Origin: Ruminococcus sp.
GTDB taxonomy: Bacteria > Bacillota > Clostridia > Oscillospirales > Acutalibacteraceae
Assembly: GCA_024403825.1 (NCBI GenBank)
Contig: JAKSRB010000007.1
Location: 1-46,044 of the forward strand
DNA length: 46,044 bases
Reading direction: 5' to 3'
How positions within the stretch are numbered: the first letter of the stretch is position 1; the number at the start of each line of letters is the position of its first letter. The notes beneath the pieces are model-generated. The model had not been told where the DNA came from and ran no database searches. It saw nothing but the letters and a program-made list of their open reading frames with translations. The position numbers were made by a program, and so were the translations under genes. Of this stretch, positions 17,161-25,507 are shown one piece after another.

Positions 17161-17730
17161 ATGGAGAAAGTACAAGCATTAGAAATGGCTGCACAAGAAA
17201 TCTTAAAAGGTAAAATGAAATGTGCAGAAGATATTATAAAAAAAGAATATCCTTTTAATAAGCTCGCTTCAACAGGAAGAAATTATACTGATAAGCAGAA
17301 GATGGAACAGTTTGTGAGTGATGGGTTCATTGATAGGTATAGCGGTCAAAAACTTTTAAATCCAGGCATACTGAAGGTGCTTTCTTATTATATGCCAGAT
17401 GTATTTCCTTATCATGCACATTGGAAAATGGAAGAATGTCATAATGCTTATTGGGAGTTTGTTCCTACAGTAGATCATATTTATCCTGTAGCCCTTGGTG
17501 GTGCTGATTCGGAAGAGAATTGGGCATCAACATCAATGCTACATAACTCTATCAAGAATAATTGGACATTGGAGCAGTTACAATGGGAATTGTTTGATGC
17601 TGGGGACTATCAAGAGTGGGATGGATTAACAGGTTTGTTTGTTGAATTGGTTGAAGCTAATACTGAGATGCTTGAGGATTCATACATAAAGAAATGGTAT
17701 AAGTTGTCGAAGAATGTAATTAAAAAATAG
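17161..17730 (+). CDS. HNH endonuclease-like protein
   Basis: 189-residue protein whose C-terminal half contains a likely HNH nuclease core: VPTVDHIYPVALGGADSEENW (D-H with the GG and downstream Asn, about residues 101-121), then SMLHNSIKNN supplying the last His/Asn. The N-terminal half is helical and Lys-rich, with NYTDKQKMEQFVSDGFIDRYSGQKLL leading into the HNH domain. ATG start with GGGAG upstream. No promoter of its own is apparent; the preceding remnant may once have been its partner. A role in defence, toxin activity or a mobile element is possible, but the partner proteins are missing. A tiny 15-codon ORF with a good RBS (17764-17811) follows. Confidence 0.75.
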   Translation: MEKVQALEMAAQEILKGKMKCAEDIIKKEYPFNKLASTGRNYTDKQKMEQFVSDGFIDRYSGQKLLNPGILKVLSYYMPDVFPYHAHWKMEECHNAYWEFVPTVDHIYPVALGGADSEENWASTSMLHNSIKNNWTLEQLQWELFDAGDYQEWDGLTGLFVELVEANTEMLEDSYIKKWYKLSKNVIKK

Positions 17731-17763
17731 CTTACTATAAAGGTTTGGCAGGAGCGTGATACT

Positions 17764-17811
17764 ATGAGAGTTCCATTTACTAAGGAAATGATAGAACTAG
17801 ATGGAATTTAA
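17764..17811 (+). pseudogene. 15-codon ORF, probably the 5' stub of a truncated gene
   Basis: ATG preceded by AGGAG nine bases upstream reads MRVPFTKEMIELDGI and then stops. The good RBS and the position 33 bases after the HNH gene suggest the front end of a third gene of the same operon, cut off just before hairpin element B. A true micro-peptide is the alternative. Confidence 0.35.
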
Positions 17812-17828
17812 TACCCAAAATTTACAAA

Positions 17829-17873
17829 GGGGCTGTAAAATGTAGTTTTTAAAACTTCATTTTTACAGTCCCC
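17829..17873. repeat. Hairpin element, copy B (also a likely bidirectional terminator)
   Basis: Long imperfect palindrome: GGGGCTGTAAAATGTAGTTTT pairs with AAAACTTCATTTTTACAGTCCCC, about 20 paired bases with two small bulges. It lies between the convergent HNH region and the secreted-protein gene, and is related to the degenerate copy at 16063-16107. Confidence 0.6.
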
Positions 17874-17916
17874 TTGTGTTTTAAGGAGTTACTAATCAAC
17901 TCTTGCTATCAAATTT

Positions 17917-18855
17917 TTATGCAATTCTTGATACATTGCCTTTTGCATCTACTGTAAGTGTCATTGGTACTGTTACCCAATCATTGTCACTTACCTTATA
18001 CATAAGCTTTGCATTTACTGTTCCTGCACTAATACCCTTAACTGTGAAGGTATATTCATTTGTTTTGAAATCATAAGTACAATTTACTGTAACATTTTTT
18101 CTGTCAATGCTGTAATTCCAATCATAACCCTTTGAGGTTTTTCCTGTTGCCTTGAAAATGAATGGTGTTCCGTTAAGTACTGATGCTGTAGTTGCCTGTG
18201 TAGGCTGTACTGACTGTGTGGTTGGCTGTGTTGGTGTTGTCTGAGCTGTTGGAGCCTGCTCTTCTTTAACTCTCTGTATATTACCTGTTAAGGTCACATT
18301 TCCGCTCTTATCTACTGCTACAGGAATACTGTCTGTTACCTTCTTGCCATCTGTTAAATATGAAAGCTCTATTTTTCCGTTACTTGCTCCAAGACCTATT
18401 ATATTGAATGTATATTGCTTTGTCTGATAATTATATGTTCCGCTTACCTTAACATTTGCACCATTCAGCACATACCAATAATTATAATTACCCTTAACAT
18501 TGGCTGATACAACATACTTATATGGTGTTCCATTAAGTGTATTTGCTATTGTTGTTTCCTGCTGGCTCTGTGTTTCCTTTGGTTCACTTCTTTTTGATGT
18601 ATTATTTTTTGTGAAAGGTTGTGTGGTTTCTTCAATATTCTGTTTTCTTGTATATGCCTGTGTTGTTTCTGCTATATGCTGATTTTTGGTGTATGCCTGT
18701 GTTGTTGCCTGTGTGCTTACTGCCTGAGTAGTTGTAACCTCTGCTGCTGATACATCTGATTTATCAGAGAAACATGTTACTGCACAAAGTGTTGATACTG
18801 TTCCGATTGCTACTACTAATGCTGCTGCGCTTGCGATGATACCTGTCTTTTTCAT
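17917..18855 (-). CDS. Secreted protein with a duplicated ~85-residue beta-rich domain and Thr/Gln linkers
   Basis: 312-residue exported protein of unknown function. It has an N-terminal signal or anchor helix (residues 6-28) and then a TTQ-rich stretch with repeats of TTQAYTKNQ and TTQAYTRKQ type (about residues 40-100). Two related domains follow, about residues 107-193 and 226-312. Each starts LNGTP, has a Y-x-W-x-Y/S-x-D/N block, a T-Y-x-Y/F-x-T-x-x-Y-T-F segment and ends V-D-x-x-G-N-V. A second Pro/Thr/Gln linker separates them. The build suggests an extracellular beta-sandwich pair, perhaps carbohydrate- or wall-binding, but no catalytic motif or dockerin is present. ATG with AAGGAG RBS; extended -10 upstream; monocistronic. 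Confidence 0.75.
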   Translation of the reverse strand: MKKTGIIASAAALVVAIGTVSTLCAVTCFSDKSDVSAAEVTTTQAVSTQATTQAYTKNQHIAETTQAYTRKQNIEETTQPFTKNNTSKRSEPKETQSQQETTIANTLNGTPYKYVVSANVKGNYNYWYVLNGANVKVSGTYNYQTKQYTFNIIGLGASNGKIELSYLTDGKKVTDSIPVAVDKSGNVTLTGNIQRVKEEQAPTAQTTPTQPTTQSVQPTQATTASVLNGTPFIFKATGKTSKGYDWNYSIDRKNVTVNCTYDFKTNEYTFTVKGISAGTVNAKLMYKVSDNDWVTVPMTLTVDAKGNVSRIA

Positions 18856-18935
18856 AATTAATTACTCCTTAAATAATTTTTTAAACTTTATAAATTTTTT
18901 GTAGTAAATTTTTTCTTTATCTTTACTATGGCTTT

Positions 18936-18944
18936 ATTATATCA
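18936..18944 (-). promoter_or_regulatory. Extended -10 promoter of the duplicated-domain secreted protein
   Basis: The minus strand reads TGATATAAT, a full extended -10, about 80 bases upstream of the ATG. The -35 is poor. Confidence 0.45.
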
Positions 18945-19023
18945 GACACACTATGACAAGATTTGGACAGAATATTTAAAAAATTAAAATTATTTTAAAA
19001 TTTTTAAAATTTCCTTGCTTGTC

Positions 19024-19057
19024 AAAAAAACAGTACAGACAAATTTTGCCTGTACTG
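19024..19057 (-). terminator. Terminator after cardiolipin synthase
   Basis: An 11-base-pair stem (19031-19041 with 19047-19057, one G-U pair) is followed on the minus strand by seven T. Confidence 0.9.
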
Positions 19058-19084
19058 CCTTTGCTTAACTTATTAAATTTAAAA

Positions 19085-20647
19085 TTACATAAGTGGGGCT
19101 ATTAATCTCATAAAACTGCCAAATATTTTAGTAACTAATTTTTCATTATAAACATCATCAAGACTAACCTTTTTGCATTTTAACAAGGTATCTTCAAAAT
19201 CCTTTTCAATATCACCAATGCAATCAACATCATAAAGATATGTACCACACTCAAAATGATGATACAGGCTTCTGTAATCAAGATTAATTGTTCCAACAAC
19301 CGCCTTTATATCATCCGAAACAAAAACCTTTGCATGTACAAATCCCGGTGTATATAAATATATCTGAACACCTGATTCTATCAAAGTCTTAAAATATGTT
19401 TTTGCCAATGCATATACAGCCTTTTTATCCGGAATACCTGGCAATATCAGTTTTACATCAACACCACGCTCAGCGGCAAATTTAATTGACTGCAATAACT
19501 CATCATCTAATATAAGGTAAGGTGTCATTATATGTACATACGAATTTGCTCGGTTAAGAATATCAATATATACCATTTCCCCCAACCTGCGTTTATCAAA
19601 TGGGTTAAATCCATATGGCATTGCATATCCGCTGCATTCTTTATAAACTTGGCAGCTGTTATTTATATACGGACTATAATCGGCATTCTCTTCGCCAAAT
19701 GACCACATATTTAAAAACATATGTGTAAGGCTGTTTACTGCCTCTCCCTTTATGCGGATTGCTGTATCCTTCCAATGACCGAAACGCTCAATCCTATTGA
19801 TATACTCATCTGCAAGATTTACGCCTCCGCAAAATCCAACCTTTCCGTCAACTACAAGTATTTTCCTATGGTCCCTATAGTTATAGTATGTTGAAACAAA
19901 TGGTCGCAGAGGTGCAAACATTCTGCATTTTATACCTAATTCATTTATCATTTCAGGATAGCCGTAAGGCAATAGGGAAATTGCACAGGTTCCGTCATAC
20001 ATTAGCCTGACATCAACACCCTGTTCAGCCTTATCCTTCAGAATTTTCAGAATTTTGCCCCACATCTCACCCTCATCTACAATAAAGTATTCCATAAAGA
20101 TAAAATGCTCTGCTTTCTTTAACTCCTCAAGCATATCAACCCATTTTTGTTCACCCAATGGATAATAATTAATTTTGTTATATCTTGAAATCGGAAATAT
20201 CTGAGTTTGATTAAGATAAGTGAATAATTCTAAGGTATCGTGACTTTCCTTTTCCAGAACTTTCAAAGTATCTTCATCTTGCTTAAGGTCGTTTCTATGC
20301 TGTTGCGTCAGCCTTGCATATTCCTTTTTTTCTGTACGGCTTCCTATATCCATCTTTGTGAATATATAAAATAATGTACCAAAAACTGAAGTAACCGCTA
20401 CCACCAATATCCATGTTATTTTGGCTGACGAGTCCATATCAGTATTCATCAGTATCACTATAACTATTAGATTAAATAATCCCACTCCACCAAGTATGGT
20501 ATTTATTAATCCTGCAAAAAAAGTCATAACAACAAAAAATATTACTATTGCTAATAATATCAGCAATAATATTATTCCTGTTCTGCTGAAAACAAGTCCT
20601 AAAACTCCCTTTTTTCGTTTTGTTAAAAGTCTGATTTCGTCTTCCAA
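19085..20647 (-). CDS. cls: Cardiolipin synthase (phospholipase D family)
   Basis: Membrane enzyme that condenses two phosphatidylglycerols into cardiolipin. Two or three N-terminal membrane helices (about residues 20-100) are followed by two PLD domains, each with an HKD motif: DHRKILVVDGKVGFCGGVN (about residues 250-270) and VHAKVFVSDDIKAVVGTIN (about residues 435-455). The length of 520 fits the Cls family. The start is TTG (LEDEIR, read as Met) with GGGAGG eight bases upstream; no ATG lies nearby. The upstream gap is only about 100 bases and shows no convincing promoter. It is followed by a strong terminator, so it is a single-gene unit. Confidence 0.94.
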   Translation of the reverse strand: MEDEIRLLTKRKKGVLGLVFSRTGIILLLILLAIVIFFVVMTFFAGLINTILGGVGLFNLIVIVILMNTDMDSSAKITWILVVAVTSVFGTLFYIFTKMDIGSRTEKKEYARLTQQHRNDLKQDEDTLKVLEKESHDTLELFTYLNQTQIFPISRYNKINYYPLGEQKWVDMLEELKKAEHFIFMEYFIVDEGEMWGKILKILKDKAEQGVDVRLMYDGTCAISLLPYGYPEMINELGIKCRMFAPLRPFVSTYYNYRDHRKILVVDGKVGFCGGVNLADEYINRIERFGHWKDTAIRIKGEAVNSLTHMFLNMWSFGEENADYSPYINNSCQVYKECSGYAMPYGFNPFDKRRLGEMVYIDILNRANSYVHIMTPYLILDDELLQSIKFAAERGVDVKLILPGIPDKKAVYALAKTYFKTLIESGVQIYLYTPGFVHAKVFVSDDIKAVVGTINLDYRSLYHHFECGTYLYDVDCIGDIEKDFEDTLLKCKKVSLDDVYNEKLVTKIFGSFMRLIAPLM

Positions 20648-20749
20648 TTAAAAAGCCTCCCTTTGTATTTTTCCGCTATATTCCTACAGCAGAAAACACA
20701 CATAAATAACATTACAAGGTATGCTAATATTTTACCAAAAAATTGCTTT

Positions 20750-21172
20750 TTATTCAACTAAAAAATCAGTCCAATCTGCGTGACAGTATTCCATTATCTC
20801 GGTTGATTTTGTCATTCCAAGCTTTTCATAAAACGGTATTGCTGAATCATTTGCACACACATACACATTAATATCTTTTTCACCGCCTGCCACTCTATGA
20901 GCTTCATTCATAAGCATTGTACCTATTCCCTTTCCTGAATAATCTCTGTCAACACCTATATCGGTCACAAAAAGCCAGTATGCAAAATCGGTAATACCGA
21001 ATATTACTCCCACAATTTTCTCAGCATTTTTTGCTACAATACTTATATCAGCATTTTTCACAAGCCTTTCTATTCTTTCATAAAATCTTTCCTTTGGATA
21101 TTGCGAGCCTAAATCTGTTCTTTTCAGATACTCTATGTATTCATCTGCTGTCAGTCTTTGATTGTATAATTT
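20750..21172 (-). pseudogene. GNAT N-acetyltransferase lacking a start codon
   Basis: The frame open from 21172 to 20750 gives about 140 residues of a GNAT enzyme: YNQRLTADEYIEYL, KRTDLGSQYPKERF, then VGVIFGITDFAYWLFV, TDIGVDRDYSGKGIGTMLM (the acetyl-CoA loop) and YVCANDSAIPFYEKLGM. No ATG, GTG or TTG exists before the GTG at 21061, and a TAA lies just upstream of the frame. Starting at 21061 gives only 103 residues and loses the first strand and helix of the fold. The sequence begins immediately after the terminator of the dockerin gene. Either the first few codons were lost, making a recent pseudogene, or a non-standard start is used. Confidence 0.55.
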
Positions 21173-21192
21173 TTACACTATTAAAAGTTCAA

Positions 21193-21215
21193 GGCTACAT
21201 CGTTAAAATGTAGCC
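21193..21215 (-). terminator. Terminator after the dockerin-transglutaminase gene
   Basis: A perfect 8-base-pair stem (21193-21200 with 21208-21215) is followed on the minus strand by TTGAACTTTTAA. Confidence 0.6.
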
Positions 21216-21237
21216 TGAGTTTTAATGAGATATTTTA

Positions 21238-22716
21238 TTATGAGAAAAGTAACCATTGAATAGCTGTGGCATCATCAACATCAACCGCTCCATCTCCATT
21301 ATAGTCTGCCGCAATAAGGTCAATATCCTTTGAGCTTATTAAGCCAACAATATATTTCTGAATTATTGTCGCATCAGAAATATCTAACCTATTGTCCATA
21401 TTAGCATCACCAATAGCACGATTATTTACTGTTACCTTTGCGATATATTTTTCTGTACCACTTTCATTTGGTGTTTTGCTGATATTAGCATAAATTGCAC
21501 CATTTTCAATTTTCATTCCATAATAATTGCTGTAATTTTTAAGTGTGTTGTCCTTATAATATACCTGAGAAGTATTATTACTTACATTATACTGCATAAT
21601 GCAGTTTGTAGTATTGTAATAAAGAACATTGCCTACATTACCAATGCCCATAAATCCACCGTTAAAATAAGTACCCTCGCCAACAAACCAGGTTTCATTG
21701 AGTTTTTTAACTAACTTTGCAGTATCAGTTGCAGGAACATATGTAATAAGGCATCTGTCATAAGCACTTGTAGAATTATTATCTATAGTATAAAATTTGC
21801 CGTCAATATAACAAAGCGGATTATCAAAGGTTCCTAATCTGCTTTTATCATATTTTGTACTTGTAGCCTTATAGTAGGCATCATCAAAGCCTATGTGTGC
21901 CTTGCGATAATTATCAGTAGATTTAAATGCAGAATCACTCAACATAAAATATTTATGTGACACTCTGCCATAGCGAACATCTCTTGATGCATCATAAGCT
22001 ACATCAACATTATAATAACTGCCGTTGATTTTTATTTTATTCCAATAACGGTACATATCGGCAGAAAATACAATTTCACTATAAATACCTGCTCTTGCAA
22101 GCAAAGCAGAATAAGCCATTGCAAAGGCAGCTGTTGATGCCTCACCTTTAACAAGTGCATCATAAACTGTTACAGCAGACTCATTGTATTCACAATCTGC
22201 AATAAGCTTATCATGTAAAATCAATGCCTTGTCTATCTCAGACATATTGGAATTTACATATCCGAGATATTTTCTGATTGCATTATCAAGTTCAACACTC
22301 TTGGAAGCTATTTCACTTTCAGAGTAAAGATAATTAGGCATAACCACATCAAGTCTTGTGCCTGTGCATATACATAAAATTTTATTTATATTAACATAAA
22401 AAAGCTCAGGATTTCTTGAAACAATTTCTCTTGTGATTTTTGAAATTTCCTTTGAGTCAACATCTCTTGTACGCAGGGTAAGTTCAATAGACCTGTTTCT
22501 GAAGCATTTCTCAAGCTTTTGAGCAATTTCAAGATGTTCATCATAAACGGTCTTATTATCAGCAATTATTCTGCTTGCATAAACCGCAGAAACATTTTGC
22601 GGATCATCTGCCACTTCTGTCGCCAAAGCAGGCATAGAAGCTGTACATAAAATTATTACTGAAAGCAGTAATGAAACATTTGCAAATATTGCTTTTTTGA
22701 TTTTATTTCCTTTCAT
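21238..22716 (-). CDS. Secreted dockerin protein with a degenerate transglutaminase-like domain
   Basis: Exported protein of about 492 residues. It has a signal peptide ending near MPALATEV, a helical N-terminal region, a transglutaminase/protease-like core (about residues 160-265) and a C-terminal segment ending in a type I-like dockerin. The dockerin has two EF-hand-like repeats, GDANMDNRLDISDATIIQKY and ADYNGDGAVDVDDATAIQWL. In the core, family members usually read GxxVCQGYA and NHAWN; here these positions read GEASTAAFA and YRYWN, so the catalytic Cys and His are replaced by Thr (or Ala) and Arg. The Asp strand YYNVDVAYD remains. It is therefore probably a non-catalytic binding module carried to a cohesin. 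ATG at 22716 is preferred over a GTG at 22725, which sits only about 3 bases from the AAAGGA RBS. Confidence 0.85.
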   Translation of the reverse strand: MKGNKIKKAIFANVSLLLSVIILCTASMPALATEVADDPQNVSAVYASRIIADNKTVYDEHLEIAQKLEKCFRNRSIELTLRTRDVDSKEISKITREIVSRNPELFYVNINKILCICTGTRLDVVMPNYLYSESEIASKSVELDNAIRKYLGYVNSNMSEIDKALILHDKLIADCEYNESAVTVYDALVKGEASTAAFAMAYSALLARAGIYSEIVFSADMYRYWNKIKINGSYYNVDVAYDASRDVRYGRVSHKYFMLSDSAFKSTDNYRKAHIGFDDAYYKATSTKYDKSRLGTFDNPLCYIDGKFYTIDNNSTSAYDRCLITYVPATDTAKLVKKLNETWFVGEGTYFNGGFMGIGNVGNVLYYNTTNCIMQYNVSNNTSQVYYKDNTLKNYSNYYGMKIENGAIYANISKTPNESGTEKYIAKVTVNNRAIGDANMDNRLDISDATIIQKYIVGLISSKDIDLIAADYNGDGAVDVDDATAIQWLLFS

Positions 22717-22743
22717 AATTTTCACTATCCTTTCTTTGTTTTT

Positions 22744-22772
22744 ATTATAACACTAAAGGAAAATAATGTCAA
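22744..22772 (-). promoter_or_regulatory. Perfect consensus promoter of the dockerin-transglutaminase gene
   Basis: On the minus strand TTGACA (22767-22772) and TATAAT (22744-22749) are 17 bases apart, with TGT before the -10. This predicts strong sigma-A transcription. Confidence 0.85.
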
Positions 22773-22862
22773 TACCAATAAAAATGCTTTTATATGATGA
22801 AATATTTTTATAATTTGAGGCACAAAAAAATCAATATTTAGCAATTTCGCAAAATCAGGCAC

Positions 22863-22889
22863 AAAAAAAGACCATAAGCTATGGTCTTT
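22863..22889 (-). terminator. Terminator after the DegT/DnrJ aminotransferase
   Basis: A 10-base-pair stem (22867-22876 with 22880-22889) is followed by a run of T on the minus strand. Confidence 0.9.
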
Positions 22890-22919
22890 AAATGTTACAA
22901 TTTAGTACTTAAAATTTCA

Positions 22920-24125
22920 TCACTTTAGCATACTAATGCATTGCTTAAAGGTTTCAGTAACATACCACGCATCATCATCAGTCAATGTGGTATTCATTGG
23001 CAATGTAAGCTGATTTTTATGCATATTATATGCATTTGGGAAATCTGCAATATCAAATCCCCTCTTGCTGTACGCTGAAAGCATAGGCAACGGCTTAAAG
23101 TGAACATTACACATTACCCCATGCTCAGCCATCATATTATAAAACTTATTTCTATAATCAGCATCTTTTCCAATGAAGCGAACAAAATACAAATGACCAC
23201 TACTGCGATGTGTATCATCGCAATGGTTAAGAACCTGAATAGGCAAGTCCTTAAATTCCTCATTATACATTTTTATAAGCTCGTGACGACGATTTAAAAT
23301 ACTTTCATATCTTGAAAGCTGGGCAACACCAAGAGCCGCCAGAACATCAGGCATATTGCACTTGTACTGAGTATCTACAACATCATATTCCCAAGACGCA
23401 ACTTTATTTTTCTGGTAAGCATCTTTTGTCTGCCCATGAAGAGAGAGCAACATATATTGCTTATAAAGCTCCTCTTCATTTATTCCGTTATGAGGTCTGT
23501 GAACAGCCGCTCCACCCTCAGCAGTAGTCATATTTTTAACAGCATGGAAACTGAAGTTTGTAAAATCAGCAATTTCACCGCACATTTTGCCACGACGCCT
23601 TGCACCGAAAGCATGTGCAGAATCAGCAATTACAAAAATTCTTCCAAACTTTTCCTGAATCTCATTTTTTGGCTTAAAAACGCCCTTTTTACGCTCAACC
23701 GCCTCAAAAATCTTATCATAGTCACAGATAACACCTGCAAGGTCAACAGGGATAACCGCTTTGGTATTATGATTAATAGCCGCTTCCATTTTATCATAAT
23801 CCATTTCAAAGCTGCCACTTTTGCAGTCAATCATAACAGGCTTTGCTCCAACATGATACACAATAGATGCCGTAGCAGTATATGTATATGCAGGAACTAT
23901 AACCTCATCTCCCGGACCAATTCCAAGAATACGCAAAGTAAGCTCTGCACAAGAGGTCTGTGAAGAAAGGCAGACAGCTTTATTTACATTGCAATAATCC
24001 GCAATTTGTGATTCAAAAAGCTTTGTTTCAGGTCCGGTAGTAATCCAGCCAGAACGCACAACCTTAATAACCTCGTCAATTTCGGTCTGAGATATATCAG
24101 GCGGTGAAAAAGGTATTTTTTTCAT
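22920..24125 (-). CDS. DegT/DnrJ/EryC1/StrS-family PLP aminotransferase
   Basis: Cytosolic PLP enzyme of the sugar aminotransferase family, which usually aminates a keto nucleotide sugar for a surface glycan. The 401-residue protein has the N-terminal IPFSPPDISQTEIDEV segment, the cofactor-binding LSSQTSCAELTLRILGIGPGDEVIVP region, IADSAHAFGA and the Schiff-base lysine in SFHAVKNMTTAEGG (about residue 190). The C-terminal small domain holds SGHLYFVRF and FKPLPMLSAY. No sugar dehydratase or glycosyltransferase gene is adjacent, so the substrate is unknown. ATG with AAGGAG RBS, its own promoter and a strong terminator show a single-gene unit. Confidence 0.92.
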   Translation of the reverse strand: MKKIPFSPPDISQTEIDEVIKVVRSGWITTGPETKLFESQIADYCNVNKAVCLSSQTSCAELTLRILGIGPGDEVIVPAYTYTATASIVYHVGAKPVMIDCKSGSFEMDYDKMEAAINHNTKAVIPVDLAGVICDYDKIFEAVERKKGVFKPKNEIQEKFGRIFVIADSAHAFGARRRGKMCGEIADFTNFSFHAVKNMTTAEGGAAVHRPHNGINEEELYKQYMLLSLHGQTKDAYQKNKVASWEYDVVDTQYKCNMPDVLAALGVAQLSRYESILNRRHELIKMYNEEFKDLPIQVLNHCDDTHRSSGHLYFVRFIGKDADYRNKFYNMMAEHGVMCNVHFKPLPMLSAYSKRGFDIADFPNAYNMHKNQLTLPMNTTLTDDDAWYVTETFKQCISMLK

Positions 24126-24180
24126 AACAAAATCTATCTCCTTGTGTATAAAACAAAGATTACATAATAATATATTTTAG

Positions 24181-24209
24181 ATTATACAACAATAAAATGC
24201 AAATGTAAA
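24181..24209 (-). promoter_or_regulatory. Promoter of the DegT/DnrJ aminotransferase
   Basis: On the minus strand TTTACA (24204-24209) and TATAAT (24181-24186) are 17 bases apart. Confidence 0.65.
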
Positions 24210-24278
24210 GTTAAGAACAAAAATTAATTCATATTATTTCTCAAAAAACAAAGAAAATGAATTATCTCACACAATATT

Positions 24279-25487
24279 TTAATTATTATCACTAAAGTTA
24301 AACTGATTAAATTCAGGCAATACTTTTAAGCTTCGTTTCAATATACCGTTAATATGTGCTATTGCTGTTCCATAGTTTGTGAAAGGTATGTCGTTTTCCT
24401 CTGCCCTGTTCATTCTGGACTGCATTTCCTTTTCATTAAGCATACAGCCTCCACAATGGATAATCAAAGAGTAATCCGACAAATTTTCCTCAAAGCCTAA
24501 GCCTGATGTATAACTAAAGTCCAGATTTTTACCTGTATATTCATTAATCCAGCTTGGGAGCTTTACACTTCCAATATCTCCGCATTTTCTGTCATGCGTA
24601 CATCCCTCAGATATTAAAATCTTATCTCCGTCCCTGAGTCTGTCAAGCTGTATTGCTCCCCTTACCGCTGTTTTTAAAAAACCTTTATATCTTGCCATTA
24701 AAATTGAAAATGAGGTCAACGGTATCCTTTCAGGGACTATCTCTGATACTCTCTTAAACACCTGACTATCAGTAATTACCAATGACGGTGGTTTATATGT
24801 TTTTGAAATAAACTGCTTTAACTCGCTTTCCTGCAAGCATAACGCACAGGCATTTACATCAAGAATATCTCTTATTGTCTGTTGCTGTGGCAAAATCAAC
24901 CTGCCTTTTGGTGCAGATGAGTCAATCGGCATTACAAGCACAACCAAGTCACCTTGCCTTACTAAATCCCTACAAATAGATTTTTGTGAAAAATTCGGTT
25001 TAATCAGCTTTGCCATTCTGTTTTTCAGCTCATCTATATTTATTGAGTTTCTGGCACTCACCATTAATCCGTCTGAATATACAGCCGTTTCGGTTAAATC
25101 GCATTTGTTATATGCTATTATGTAAGGTATTTTCAGCGACTTGAAAATATTTATTATTTCCTTATCCTCGTTCCTCTTTCCTGTATTTGCATCAATTACC
25201 AGAATTGCAATATCTACCCTACGCAAAATCTCCCTTGTGCGGTTCACTCGCAGTTCCCCAAGCTCTCCCTCATCATCAAATCCAGGAGTATCAATTATCA
25301 TTACAGGTCCTAACGGCAGCAGCTCCATTGTTTTGGTTACCGGGTCAGTTGTTGTTCCTCTTACAGAGGATACTACTGACACCTGCTGATTGGTTACAGC
25401 ATTGACAAGACTTGATTTACCTGCATTTCTTCTTCCAAAAAATCCTATATGTATTCTCTCTGAGGTCGGTGTGTCATTAAGTCCCAT
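24279..25487 (-). CDS. hydF: [FeFe]-hydrogenase H-cluster maturation GTPase HydF
   Basis: Scaffold that assembles and delivers the diiron subcluster to [FeFe]-hydrogenase in the cytosol. The 402-residue protein begins with a TrmE-type GTPase domain: GRRNAGKSSLVNA (P-loop, residues 18-30), RGTTTDP and DTPGFDDEG, and YNKCDLTE. A dimerisation domain follows. The C-terminal Fe-S cluster domain has EGCTHDRKCGDIG and then HCGGCMLN about 45 residues later. These give the CxHx(n)HCxxC ligand set. The radical-SAM partners HydE and HydG are not in the window. The gene lies 20 bases downstream of the HAD phosphatase gene, so the two are probably co-transcribed. It implies H2 metabolism and an anaerobic life. 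Confidence 0.96.
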   Translation of the reverse strand: MGLNDTPTSERIHIGFFGRRNAGKSSLVNAVTNQQVSVVSSVRGTTTDPVTKTMELLPLGPVMIIDTPGFDDEGELGELRVNRTREILRRVDIAILVIDANTGKRNEDKEIINIFKSLKIPYIIAYNKCDLTETAVYSDGLMVSARNSINIDELKNRMAKLIKPNFSQKSICRDLVRQGDLVVLVMPIDSSAPKGRLILPQQQTIRDILDVNACALCLQESELKQFISKTYKPPSLVITDSQVFKRVSEIVPERIPLTSFSILMARYKGFLKTAVRGAIQLDRLRDGDKILISEGCTHDRKCGDIGSVKLPSWINEYTGKNLDFSYTSGLGFEENLSDYSLIIHCGGCMLNEKEMQSRMNRAEENDIPFTNYGTAIAHINGILKRSLKVLPEFNQFNFSDNN

Positions 25488-25507
25488 TGTTAAATCTCCT
25501 TAATTTT

